From assembly GCA_964409905.1 (NCBI GenBank), contig CAYPET010000025.1, forward strand, positions 1-27,198: a DNA stretch of 27,198 nucleotides. The letters are read 5' to 3'. Below the pieces are notes generated by a model. That model was not told the DNA's origin and made no database searches. It saw only the letters and a program-made list of their open reading frames with translations. Made by a program: the position numbers and the translations under genes. Shown here in pieces: positions 8,148 through 15,821 of this stretch. Position 1 is the first letter of the stretch. Each line of letters opens with the position of its first letter. The stretch is from JAGNRR01 sp964409905 (GTDB lineage Bacteria > Bacteroidota > Bacteroidia > Chitinophagales > Chitinophagaceae).

Positions 8148-8879
8148 TTATCGGTAAAAAACTCCATTGCGCTTATTGCTTCGTAAATCCTTAAACAAAC
8201 GAAAGCCATGTTTGGCAAACGAAAATGTTTTAACATGTGCGAATCCGCCAAGCCGATTTCTGAAATGAATATTGTGCCATCGGATACCGAAATTTTTTTG
8301 CTGATAGACACTGACTAAAATATTGCACAAATAGAAGTTGCTTGACACCTTGGGCACTATGCCTTCCAAGGCTTTAGAAGGCATAAGGCGGTAGGGTACA
8401 TTCGCATCCTTTACCCAAATGCCTGTAGCAGCCCAAACAAAAATGCTGACAATTCTTGATACCCAATATCGTTTCATTCCATCATCTCTGGTTTTTCTAT
8501 ATCCATAGATGACATTGTCTGGGGTAGTCATTTCCAACAATGGTTCAAAATATTCCGCAATACATTGGCCATCAGAATCCATTTGAAATACCCAATCCGC
8601 ACCATTTGCTAAGGCTATTTTATAGCCAAAAACACATGTCTGACCGTGCCCGCTATTCAGTTTATCTACCACGCGAATCTCGGGATAATGCCTGGCATAA
8701 TCCTGTGCAATTTGTAGTGAATTATCTGTAGAACCATCATTCAGAATGCATAAGGTATACCGTTGGCCCAATAGCCTTCTGAAAGTGGGAATCCATTCTT
8801 CCAAAACGAGTGGTAGCGCTTCCTCCTCATTATACACAGGCATGATAACCCACATGTTATTAATTGAAGCGCTAAGCAT
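8148..8879 (-). CDS. GT2-family glycosyltransferase, dolichyl-phosphate-mannose-synthase-like
   Basis: A 243-aa GT-A fold glycosyltransferase. The N-terminus has VIMPVYNEEEALPLVLEEW, then LNDGSTDNS, then the metal-binding DxD in FQMDSDGQ (D101, D103). The arrangement resembles DPM1-type enzymes that move a sugar from a nucleotide donor to polyprenyl phosphate. There is no long C-terminal membrane domain, only a modest hydrophobic stretch (SIFVWAATGIWV). The ATG overlaps the end of glf by eight bases, showing an operon glf-GT2. With UDP-Galf as a plausible donor from the neighbour, it might be a galactofuranosyltransferase, or it might make a lipid-linked sugar for the GT-C enzyme. Neither can be decided from the sequence. 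Met9 is an alternative start directly before the fold begins. Confidence 0.82.
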   Translation of the reverse strand: MLSASINNMWVIMPVYNEEEALPLVLEEWIPTFRRLLGQRYTLCILNDGSTDNSLQIAQDYARHYPEIRVVDKLNSGHGQTCVFGYKIALANGADWVFQMDSDGQCIAEYFEPLLEMTTPDNVIYGYRKTRDDGMKRYWVSRIVSIFVWAATGIWVKDANVPYRLMPSKALEGIVPKVSSNFYLCNILVSVYQQKNFGIRWHNIHFRNRLGGFAHVKTFSFAKHGFRLFKDLRSNKRNGVFYR

Positions 8880-9993
8880 GTTTGACTCTTATTTTATCAA
8901 AGGTCTCCAGTGCCATTTCAATAACCTCATCTGTATTGATATACCGATATGTGGCTAGGCGGCCGCAGAAGTAGACATTTTTTTTTTCTGTTTCGTTGTC
9001 GGCAAGGGCTTTGTAGCGGGTATATAGTTCAGCATTTTCCTTTGCCGGTATTGGATAGTAGGGGTCTCCCGTAGCACTGGGGTATTCAAAACTGATAACT
9101 GTATTGTCGATTTCTTGTTTCGTAATGTGCTTGATTTCAACACTGCGAGTAAAGTCAAAGTCGTTTGGATAGTTTATTTGAACACATGCTTGTTTCAACG
9201 GTTGTTTGTACTCAACGAAGTCGAACTGTAAAGAGCGCCAAGGGAGCTTGCCGAATTGATAATTAAAATATTCATCAATGGGTCCGCTGTAAACTATAGC
9301 TTTTTGTCCAAAATCGTTGTTTCGGATTTCTTTAAAATCTAAACCAAGCTGCACATCAATATTTTCGTTTTGAAGCATTTTGGCAAACATTTTTGTAAAT
9401 CCATCTTTTGGTGTCAGCTGATATTCATGATCAACATACCGACAATCATCATTTAGTCGAATAGGAATGCGGCCGCATACACTTTTGTCAAGTTGTCTTG
9501 GGTGAATATCCCATTGTTTAAGTGTATAACCTAAGTAAAAAGCTTCGTATAATTTTTTCCCGACTCGAGAAAGTACGAATTCCTCGGAGTTTTTTGGCTC
9601 GTCAATTTTCACACGTTCTTCTTCCAGTTTTTTTTCAGCAGATGCCGCGTCGTACTTGGCATTGAAAAATTTGCTTAAGGTGATTAAATTGATAGGGAAA
9701 GGGTAAAGTTCACCGTTTACAAAAGATTTTACAAAATAGTTGCCAGGTATCCAATCAGTGAATTGACTGAGATAATCGAGAAGTCTTTTGTTGTTAGTCC
9801 GAAAATAATGTGGGCCATATTTATGAATTAATACCCCGGATGAATGTATTTCGTCATAACAATTACCAGCAAGGTGCTGTCGCTTATCGACAAGCAAGAC
9901 CCGCCAATTTAAGATAGTTGCACAGCGCTCTGCTACCACGCAACCCACTGGTCCCGCACCGATTATAACGATATCATAATGTTTTTTCAACAA
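8872..9993 (-). CDS. glf: UDP-galactopyranose mutase
   Basis: A 373-aa flavoprotein that interconverts UDP-galactopyranose and UDP-galactofuranose. The N-terminal FAD-binding motif IIGAGPVGCVVAER is followed by LLVDKRQHLAGNCYD. The diagnostic loop HKYGPHYFRTNN corresponds to the GPHxFHT segment of this family. Further family landmarks are GYTLKQWDIHP, GRIPIRLNDDCRYVDHEYQ with the active-site Arg, and the C-terminal FCGRLATYRYINTDEVIEMAL. Length is typical. It is the first gene of the minus-strand glf-GT2 unit and overlaps the GT2 start. Galf is absent from most central metabolism, so the gene signals a Galf-containing surface glycan, such as O-antigen, capsule or glycolipid. Its closeness to a D-arabinofuranose donor pathway is noteworthy. 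Confidence 0.95.
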   Translation of the reverse strand: MLKKHYDIVIIGAGPVGCVVAERCATILNWRVLLVDKRQHLAGNCYDEIHSSGVLIHKYGPHYFRTNNKRLLDYLSQFTDWIPGNYFVKSFVNGELYPFPINLITLSKFFNAKYDAASAEKKLEEERVKIDEPKNSEEFVLSRVGKKLYEAFYLGYTLKQWDIHPRQLDKSVCGRIPIRLNDDCRYVDHEYQLTPKDGFTKMFAKMLQNENIDVQLGLDFKEIRNNDFGQKAIVYSGPIDEYFNYQFGKLPWRSLQFDFVEYKQPLKQACVQINYPNDFDFTRSVEIKHITKQEIDNTVISFEYPSATGDPYYPIPAKENAELYTRYKALADNETEKKNVYFCGRLATYRYINTDEVIEMALETFDKIRVKHA

Positions 9994-10016
9994 GCCGAAA
10001 ATAAACTAATCAGGTC

Positions 10017-10024
10017 TATTTTTG
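10017..10024 (+). promoter_or_regulatory. -7 box for the secreted protein at 10050
   Basis: TATTTTTG is an exact TAnnTTTG match, 26 bases before the ATG. No convincing -33 box was found. Confidence 0.45.
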
Positions 10025-10049
10025 TTAGCTTTCGCTGAAGATTTGATTC

Positions 10050-10679
10050 ATGACAAATTTGACAACCGTATTTACCAACTTGCTGCTGATTTTACTTTTT
10101 GTAACGAGCATAAGTTCTGCGCAATCTGTTATGTTGTTTCAGCTACCAAGCTCCATGAGTCAAATTGAGGCGGCAGAGGCGCATGGAGATACGTCGGCTG
10201 CCAATCAGTTCCGAAAGTCGGACATGCAAATAAAACATGCCATCTTGCGTGATTTTAAAGAAAATTATCAATACGATTCAGTGTATTTTTTTGAAAGCGC
10301 CGATGTTGACAAACTAAAAAACGGCAAACTGGATGAACTTCTTTTGTTGAATCTTGATGGTCAGCAAATTCAGACGCCAAAAAAACTACAAGACTATTGG
10401 ATTGCCAATGTTAGCTTTTATCCTAAAGAGTTTATACAAGTAGAGAAAAATGGACAAACCGTAGAAGAAGAAACAACCGAGCAACATTTTGGGTTAGGGA
10501 TAATTCTGCGCAATCCAAATTATGCTGCCGTGAAAGGTAAATTGCGTTTTACTCCTTGTAAAATTGCCAAAAGGGGAAGTCTGTTCAATAAGAAAAAAAG
10601 GTATTACGTGTTTTGGGGAGCGAAACCATTCAACGAAAAAATGGTGAAATTTGCCAATGCCTTAAAAAGCTCACAATAG
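10050..10679 (+). CDS. Secreted protein of unknown function
   Basis: A 209-aa protein with a clear signal peptide (hydrophobic LLLILLFVTSISSA, cleavage near residue 24-25). I do not recognise the mature part as a named family. It is mixed polar with aromatic clusters (YWIANVSFYPKEF, RYYVFWGAKPF) and basic patches near the C-terminus (KIAKRGSLFNKKKRYY). There is no lipobox Cys, no T9SS sorting domain and no membrane helix beyond the signal. A repeated logic of 'KLDELLLLNLDG' and 'LGIILRNPNYAAVKGKLRFTP' suggests a soluble alpha/beta periplasmic domain, though that is only an impression. It has its own predicted promoter, and the lpdA promoter starts immediately after its stop, so it is probably monocistronic. 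Confidence 0.75.
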   Translation: MTNLTTVFTNLLLILLFVTSISSAQSVMLFQLPSSMSQIEAAEAHGDTSAANQFRKSDMQIKHAILRDFKENYQYDSVYFFESADVDKLKNGKLDELLLLNLDGQQIQTPKKLQDYWIANVSFYPKEFIQVEKNGQTVEEETTEQHFGLGIILRNPNYAAVKGKLRFTPCKIAKRGSLFNKKKRYYVFWGAKPFNEKMVKFANALKSSQ

Positions 10680-10683
10680 CATT

Positions 10684-10713
10684 TTTGAAATCCTCGCTTT
10701 GGTGCTACTTTTG
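10684..10713 (+). promoter_or_regulatory. Complete Bacteroidota sigma-A-type promoter for lpdA
   Basis: A TTTG at 10684-10687 and TACTTTTG at 10706-10713 (exact TAnnTTTG), separated by 18 bases. This is the best full -33/-7 pair in the window. The predicted start is about 20 bases before the ATG. Confidence 0.75.
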
Positions 10714-10739
10714 CCCTTCAATTTTAATCAATAAAAATT

Positions 10740-12146
10740 ATGAATTACGATGTAATAGTAATCGGTAGTGGTCCTGGTGGATATGTTGCTGCCATTCGCG
10801 CTTCTCAGTTAGGATTTAAAACTGCCGTTATTGAAAAAGAAAGCCTAGGTGGTGTTTGTTTGAACTGGGGATGTATACCTACCAAAGCTTTATTAAAGAG
10901 TGCTCAGGTATACGAATATGCAAAACATGCTGCAGACTATGGCGTAATTCTTGAAAACCCAAAGGCCGACTTTGACGGCATGGTGAAGCGAAGCCGAGGT
11001 GTTGCAAATAACATGAGTAAAGGCGTTCAATTTTTAATGAAAAAAAATAAAATTGACGTGGTAATGGGTTATGGCAAAATAAAAGCAAAGGGTCAGGTAG
11101 AAGTTACTGGTACCGACGGCAATGCGCAGGTTTACGAAGCAAAACATATCATCATTGCCACCGGAGGTCGTGCGCGCGAATTGCCAAGTCTACCAATAGA
11201 CGGTGAAAAAGTTATTGGCTACCGCGAAGCAATGACCTTAGCCAATATGCCAAAGAAAATGATTGTTGTTGGTAGTGGTGCTATCGGTGTTGAGTTTGCA
11301 GATTTTTATAACAGCGTAGGCACAGAAGTGTCAATAGTAGAATTCATGCCACGCATTGTACCCGTGGAAGATGAAGAGATTTCACGAGAATTAAGTAAGC
11401 AATTCCGTAAAAGAGGAATAAACATAATGACTGAATCAAGCGTTGAGGGTGTTGATATCAGCGGAGACGGCGTGGTGGCGACTTTAAAAACAGCCAAAGG
11501 AGAAGAGAAGTTGAAAGCAGATGTGCTGCTCAGTGCAGTAGGCGTGGTTGCTAATATTGAAAATATTGGTTTAGAAACTGTTGGTGTGAAAACAGAAAAA
11601 GGTCGGGTAATCACCGATGAATATTGTCAGACGAACATACCGGGTATATATGCCATAGGAGATATATTGCCTACACAAGCATTGGCACACGTTGCCAGTA
11701 AAGAAGCCATTTTGTGTGCTGAAAATATTGCCTATATGGAGAAGAAGTCGGCGCATAAGCCTACACCAATAGATTACGGAAATATACCAGGTTGTACATA
11801 TTGTCATCCTGAAATTGCCTCGGTTGGTTATACCGAAAAGCAAGCAAAAGATGCAGGGTATGAAATCAAAGTAGGCAAATTTCCTTTTGTGGCAAGCGGA
11901 AAAGCGGCTGCCTCCGGTGATACAACTGGTTTTGTGAAAGTCATTTATGATGCGAAGTATGGTGAGTGGCTTGGTACACACATGATAGGCAATGGTGTAA
12001 CAGATATGATAGCCGAAACTGTATTGGGCCGCACCCTGGAAACAACCTATCAGGAAGTATTGAATTCGGTTCATCCGCACCCAACAATGAGTGAAGGTGT
12101 TAAAGAGGCAACGGCAGCCGCTTATGGCGAGGCTGTTGATATATAA
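10740..12146 (+). CDS. lpdA: Dihydrolipoyl dehydrogenase (E3)
   Basis: A 468-aa FAD disulfide oxidoreductase that reoxidises dihydrolipoamide in the pyruvate, 2-oxoglutarate or branched-chain dehydrogenase complexes and in glycine cleavage, passing electrons to NAD. It has an FAD motif VIGSGPGGYVAAIRA at the N-terminus, the redox-active disulfide GGVCLNWGCIPTKA (C40, C45), an NAD-binding motif VVGSGAIGVEFADF, the second FAD contact GIYAIGDI, and the C-terminal HPHPTMSEGVKEA segment with the catalytic His-Glu pair. Length is standard. It is preceded by a complete promoter and followed by a hairpin terminator, so it is a single-gene unit. Genes for the complex's other subunits are not in this window. 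Confidence 0.97.
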   Translation: MNYDVIVIGSGPGGYVAAIRASQLGFKTAVIEKESLGGVCLNWGCIPTKALLKSAQVYEYAKHAADYGVILENPKADFDGMVKRSRGVANNMSKGVQFLMKKNKIDVVMGYGKIKAKGQVEVTGTDGNAQVYEAKHIIIATGGRARELPSLPIDGEKVIGYREAMTLANMPKKMIVVGSGAIGVEFADFYNSVGTEVSIVEFMPRIVPVEDEEISRELSKQFRKRGINIMTESSVEGVDISGDGVVATLKTAKGEEKLKADVLLSAVGVVANIENIGLETVGVKTEKGRVITDEYCQTNIPGIYAIGDILPTQALAHVASKEAILCAENIAYMEKKSAHKPTPIDYGNIPGCTYCHPEIASVGYTEKQAKDAGYEIKVGKFPFVASGKAAASGDTTGFVKVIYDAKYGEWLGTHMIGNGVTDMIAETVLGRTLETTYQEVLNSVHPHPTMSEGVKEATAAAYGEAVDI

Positions 12147-12173
12147 AAACTTGTTGTTAGTTAGCAAAACAAA

Positions 12174-12199
12174 AAAAAGCCAACGAATGTTGGCTTTTT
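12174..12199. terminator. Bidirectional terminator between lpdA and the M28 peptidase gene
   Basis: An 11-bp perfect stem (aaaaagccaac / gttggcttttt) with a GAAT loop, A-rich on one side and T-rich on the other. It lies between two convergent genes and can serve both. Confidence 0.85.
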
Positions 12200-12218
12200 G
12201 TTTTTTGATATTTTGCAA

Positions 12219-13457
12219 TTAAAACGTTAGGCTTACTGTCATTTTTGTGTTGCCTCTGATAAACTCTACACTAACAGTATCGTTAGGCTTATGCTTTTCA
12301 AGAACTTTCATGTAATCGTAGATATCCTTAATGGGCATATCATCAACACGAGTAATAATATCGCCGGATTGTAGCCCAGCTTTTTCAGCGGGTCGCTCTG
12401 AGGTGACGCCATCAATGCGCAGCCCTTCTGTATCGGCTGTATAATCGGGCATGATGCCCATAGTTACTTTGTACTCTCTTTTGGCTTCACGTTCTACAGT
12501 CTTTGTTTTATAAAAATTAATTTTTTCAAGGGGGTCTGCAGCCAATATTACATCATATATGAATTCAATTACTTGCTTGGTGCCTTGCCAGTTTATTTTT
12601 TCTGCGTCATCTGTTGACTTGTGATAATCACTATGCTGGCCTGTAAAGAAATGAAGGACAGGAACATCTTTAAGATAAAAAGAAGTGTGGTCGCTAGGTC
12701 CTACACCTGTGCTGTCTAGTTTTAATGAGAAGTAATCCTCATTGACATTGTAGAGAGTTTTTGTCCAAACATCCGATGTCCCAACACCCGAAACAACCAA
12801 CGATTTTTCGCTATTCAGCCTGCCTATCATGTCCATGTTAATCATATAATTGACTTTGGCCAAATCGGTTGTTGGATTTTCGCAGAATGTTTTGGAACCC
12901 AATAGACCTAATTCTTCAGCTGTAAAAGCAACAAACAGGTAGTTGTTGTTTTCATTTATTTTATTTTTCTTCAGCAAGCGGGCAATTTCTATTAGTCCTG
13001 CCACACCGCTGGCGTTGTCGTCTGCACCGTTATGAATTTTATCTTCAGCATTTGCCTCCAAGCTGTTATGGTCATGCCCCAGTCCTAAATGGTCGTAGTG
13101 CGCACCAATTACCACAGTATGTTTGGCATTATTATTAATAAATCCAATGATGTTTTGCGAATGAATTAATTCTGTTTTTGTACTCGATTTATCATGCGCT
13201 GTTGTTTTGTATTTCAGGCTAAAGGTGTCTAGAAAACCAAAGTTGCCTGCCGGACTTAGCCCCACTTCCTCAAAGCAGTCTGCAATGTATTGAGCAGCTT
13301 TTTTTTCTCCCTCACTGCCCGAACGACGACCTTGAAGTTCATCGCTTGCTAAGTAATAAATATGGTCCTCTATATGTCGGACTGAAACATGCTGTGCTTG
13401 CACAGAAGCGGCTTGCAGGGTGAGCATCATTCCAAGAATCGTAACGACTTTTTTCAT
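12219..13457 (-). CDS. Secreted M28-family metallopeptidase with PDZ domain
   Basis: A 412-aa exported zinc aminopeptidase-like enzyme. Signal peptide spans about 1-21. The peptidase domain (about 25-310) holds the expected di-zinc ligands: H120 in GAHYDHLG, D147 in GADDNASG, E181-E182 in AFTAEELGLLG, D209 in INMDMIG and H279 in SDYHKSTDD. A PDZ domain follows at about 328-412 (RIDGVTSERPAEKAGLQSGD, then TRVDDMPIKDIYDYMKVL), which probably binds substrate ends. It probably acts in the periplasm or outside the cell on peptides, since there is no T9SS sorting domain. The gene starts nine bases after the stop of the TolB-like gene, so the two form an operon. Its 3' end faces the shared terminator with lpdA. 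Confidence 0.93.
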   Translation of the reverse strand: MKKVVTILGMMLTLQAASVQAQHVSVRHIEDHIYYLASDELQGRRSGSEGEKKAAQYIADCFEEVGLSPAGNFGFLDTFSLKYKTTAHDKSSTKTELIHSQNIIGFINNNAKHTVVIGAHYDHLGLGHDHNSLEANAEDKIHNGADDNASGVAGLIEIARLLKKNKINENNNYLFVAFTAEELGLLGSKTFCENPTTDLAKVNYMINMDMIGRLNSEKSLVVSGVGTSDVWTKTLYNVNEDYFSLKLDSTGVGPSDHTSFYLKDVPVLHFFTGQHSDYHKSTDDAEKINWQGTKQVIEFIYDVILAADPLEKINFYKTKTVEREAKREYKVTMGIMPDYTADTEGLRIDGVTSERPAEKAGLQSGDIITRVDDMPIKDIYDYMKVLEKHKPNDTVSVEFIRGNTKMTVSLTF

Positions 13458-13466
13458 AATATCAGT

Positions 13467-14525
13467 TTATTCAGCTGCCCAGTCTGCAATGAAGATATTG
13501 GTATCGCGGGTGTTACCATTATCTCTGTTTGACGAGAAAACAATTTTTTTACCATCTGGCGAAAACATGGGAAATGCGTTAAATCGACTTTCTGTAGTTA
13601 TTTGTGTCAGATTTTCGCCATTCATATCAATCATAAACAGTTGAAAGTCATAACCCTGATCACTATGATGATTGCTGGAGAAGATTATTTTATCTCCGGA
13701 AGGATGAAAAAAGGGCGCCCAATTGGCTTTGCCCAAGTTGGTTATTTGTTTTAAATCACTTCCGTCAACATTACAAGTGTATATTTCCATGTTGGTTGGG
13801 GCTACAAGACCTTTGTATAATAAATCCTTATACTCGCGTATTTCTTGATCAGTTTTAGGGCGAGAGGCTCTGAAAACAAGTTTCTCACCATCAGGTGAGA
13901 AAAATGCACCACCGTCATAACCAATTTCAAAAGTGATTTGTTTTTGATTGCTACCATCAATATCCATAGTCCAAAGATCTAAATCGCCGTTTCGGGTACT
14001 TGTGAAAACAATTTTATCGCCCTTGGGGGATACGGTAGCCTCTGCATCATAGCCAGGGCTGTTAGTTAGCTGTTTTTTTATATTGCCCTTTTCATCTGCT
14101 ATAAAAATGTCATATGTTGGGTAAATTGACCAAAGATATTTGCCTGGTATTTGTGTTTCTTCCGGGCACGCTTCTCCACCTTTAAAAGTTGAAGCATACA
14201 AGATATCTTTACCGTTGGGCATATAATAACTGCAAGTAGTTCTACCCAGGCCATTGCTCACACGAGGGTGTTTTTTATTTTTATCTGTTTTTGCAGTGGC
14301 AATATTCATGTAGAATATCTGATCGCACTTTGCACCCCAAGCTTTGTTGTTGCTTTGAAAACAAAGTTTTTTACCATCGGGCGAAAAATAAGCTTCTGCA
14401 TTATCTCCGCCATTTGTTAACATTGTTATGTTGCGTAGATAGTTTGATTCGTTCAATTCGCTTGTTGACTGAGCCTTGATGCTGAGGGTAAGTAACAAGA
14501 TAGCTGGTAACAGTAATTTTTTCAT
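13467..14525 (-). CDS. TolB-like periplasmic beta-propeller protein (PD40/WD40-like repeats)
   Basis: About 352 aa from the preferred ATG at 14525. A longer reading begins at a TTG at 14537, but the signal peptide MKKLLLPAILLLTLSIKAQ starts naturally at the ATG. The mature protein contains repeated blades of the form FSPDGKKLCFQSNN, VSPKGDKIVFTSTRNGDLDLW, FSPDGEKLVFRASRPKTD, FHPSGDKIIFSSN and FSPDGKKIVFSSNRDNGNT. These are typical PD40 repeats that build a six-bladed TolB-type propeller. No catalytic domain is attached. Such proteins often bind partner proteins or sense peptides. Here it directly precedes the M28 peptidase gene (nine-base gap), so the two may work as a pair, with the propeller as binding subunit, though that is inferred only from the operon. 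Confidence 0.9.
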   Translation of the reverse strand: MKKLLLPAILLLTLSIKAQSTSELNESNYLRNITMLTNGGDNAEAYFSPDGKKLCFQSNNKAWGAKCDQIFYMNIATAKTDKNKKHPRVSNGLGRTTCSYYMPNGKDILYASTFKGGEACPEETQIPGKYLWSIYPTYDIFIADEKGNIKKQLTNSPGYDAEATVSPKGDKIVFTSTRNGDLDLWTMDIDGSNQKQITFEIGYDGGAFFSPDGEKLVFRASRPKTDQEIREYKDLLYKGLVAPTNMEIYTCNVDGSDLKQITNLGKANWAPFFHPSGDKIIFSSNHHSDQGYDFQLFMIDMNGENLTQITTESRFNAFPMFSPDGKKIVFSSNRDNGNTRDTNIFIADWAAE

Positions 14526-14626
14526 ATGCGCTCGCAAAGGTCCGATTTCTTGTTTTATAACATAGTTAAATTTGTCAATTTAATGACATATTAAGATATT
14601 GAATGTGCTGGGGCATAGATATAAAA

Positions 14627-14652
14627 AAAGGCCCTCCCGAAGGAGGACCTTT
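14627..14652 (-). terminator. Terminator of the FAS1 lipoprotein gene, with UUCG tetraloop
   Basis: Read on the minus strand, an 11-bp stem with one G-U wobble closes a C(UUCG)G tetraloop and is followed by a run of seven T. On the plus strand the same site has a C-A mismatch, so the minus strand is the functional direction. Confidence 0.85.
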
Positions 14653-14695
14653 CACCCCATATGAAAAAGAGTATTACTTGCGTAATACCACAGAT

Positions 14696-15670
14696 TTATG
14701 GTAGTAATACACGGTCAATTAAGTGTACTACACCATTTCGAGTTACGATATTGGTAGCTTGAATATTAGAAGAAGTACCGCTGTTGCCATTACCAGTAAT
14801 AGTAGGACCACCGTTTGTACCATTTGTCAAATTAACGGTTGTGTTTCCGCCAGCCAACATTGGCAATGCACCATTGGCTAAGTCTGAGGAAAAAGCACGA
14901 CCGCCCACAACATGATATTTCAGTACTGCTAACAACGTATTCAATGGAATATCATTGATGTCGGTTAGGTTTAAGTCAGTTAGTAGCTGTGTGAAAGCCG
15001 CATTTGTAGGTGCAAAAACGGTCAAGATAGCAGAACTCAAGGTAGAGGCTAGGTTCGGATCACCACCGGGTTCAGTAGTGGCTCGTGTAACGGCTTTCAC
15101 CAAAGAGTCTAAACCAGAAGCTATTGCAATTTCAACAGTGTTGCCTGATGGTGGCATTAATACTCTATTGATAACATGTATTACACCATTGTCAGCGTCA
15201 ACATCTGCTGATGTTACTTGTATACCGTTAATGAATACACCATTGCTGTTCTTAGTGACAAAAACGGAGTCTCCACTGGCCGTAGTTACTTTAGCGTTTG
15301 GCCCAGCAGGGACGTCGGCGGCTTTCACCTCACTACCCAATGTGTGGTAAAGCAAAATGCTTTCTACTTGTGCAGGTGTTAATGAATTCAGTACGGCATC
15401 AGTTATGCCCGAAGCTGTGAAGGCAGCATTATCTGGAGCAAATACAGTAAATGGGCCAGTGCCACTTAACGTAGTTTGTAGTTGAGCTTTTAGGACAGCT
15501 GACTCTAAGGTTGAGAAATTGTTGCTGGAAACAACGATATCAGTAATCGTGTTTGTTGTCGGTGTGATTGGATTTCCTGGATCGTCATCATCGCTGCATG
15601 ATGAGAAGACTGTCGTGAAGCCAATTGCCAGTGCCATTAAGGCTACATTTAGTTTTTTTACTTTTTTCAT
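14696..15670 (-). CDS. Surface lipoprotein with two FAS1 (fasciclin) domains
   Basis: A 324-aa lipoprotein. The signal peptide ends in a lipobox (VFSSC, C25 lipidated) followed directly by SDDDD, an acidic run like the Bacteroidota lipoprotein export signal that directs proteins to the cell surface. Two fasciclin domains follow, at about residues 40-170 and 178-324. Each shows the H1 motif TVFAPDNAAFTA or TVFAPTNAAFTQLL, a YHT/YHV segment, and the closing H2 motif GVIHVINRVLMPP or GVVHLIDRVLLP. FAS1 domains act in adhesion and matrix or polysaccharide binding. The linker has a low-complexity Gly/Asn/Thr stretch near 283-303. It has its own promoter and a strong terminator, so it is monocistronic. 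It lies downstream of the CarH-like regulator gene, but I see no shared operator. Confidence 0.95.
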   Translation of the reverse strand: MKKVKKLNVALMALAIGFTTVFSSCSDDDDPGNPITPTTNTITDIVVSSNNFSTLESAVLKAQLQTTLSGTGPFTVFAPDNAAFTASGITDAVLNSLTPAQVESILLYHTLGSEVKAADVPAGPNAKVTTASGDSVFVTKNSNGVFINGIQVTSADVDADNGVIHVINRVLMPPSGNTVEIAIASGLDSLVKAVTRATTEPGGDPNLASTLSSAILTVFAPTNAAFTQLLTDLNLTDINDIPLNTLLAVLKYHVVGGRAFSSDLANGALPMLAGGNTTVNLTNGTNGGPTITGNGNSGTSSNIQATNIVTRNGVVHLIDRVLLP

Positions 15671-15700
15671 GGTATGTAAATTTTATTGTTTATTTTGAAA

Positions 15701-15733
15701 CAAATGTAGCAGTATTCAATCCGTGTAAACAAA
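15701..15733 (-). promoter_or_regulatory. Promoter of the FAS1 lipoprotein gene
   Basis: On the minus strand, TTTG (15733-15730) is followed 21 bases later by TACATTTG (15708-15701), an exact TAnnTTTG. The predicted start is about 24 bases before the ATG at 15670. Confidence 0.65.
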
Positions 15734-15821
15734 TATGTTTAAGTAAAAATATTTAAATGTAAACAAAAATGACAATTGTCTTACACAGCTAAGGTTTTAG
15801 CCGGATGATGCCTTTTGATGG

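Noticed and set aside
11571..12218. 215-codon open frame antisense to lpdA
   Set aside because: Overlaps the conserved lpdA gene and the terminator. Cys- and Ile-rich composition without domain character marks it as a shadow frame.
14283..15668. Low-complexity and repeated motifs in the TolB-like and FAS1 genes as possible DNA repeats or CRISPR-like units
   Set aside because: The similarity is at the protein-repeat level (PD40 blades, two FAS1 domains), and the DNA copies are too diverged and irregular to be repeats in their own right.
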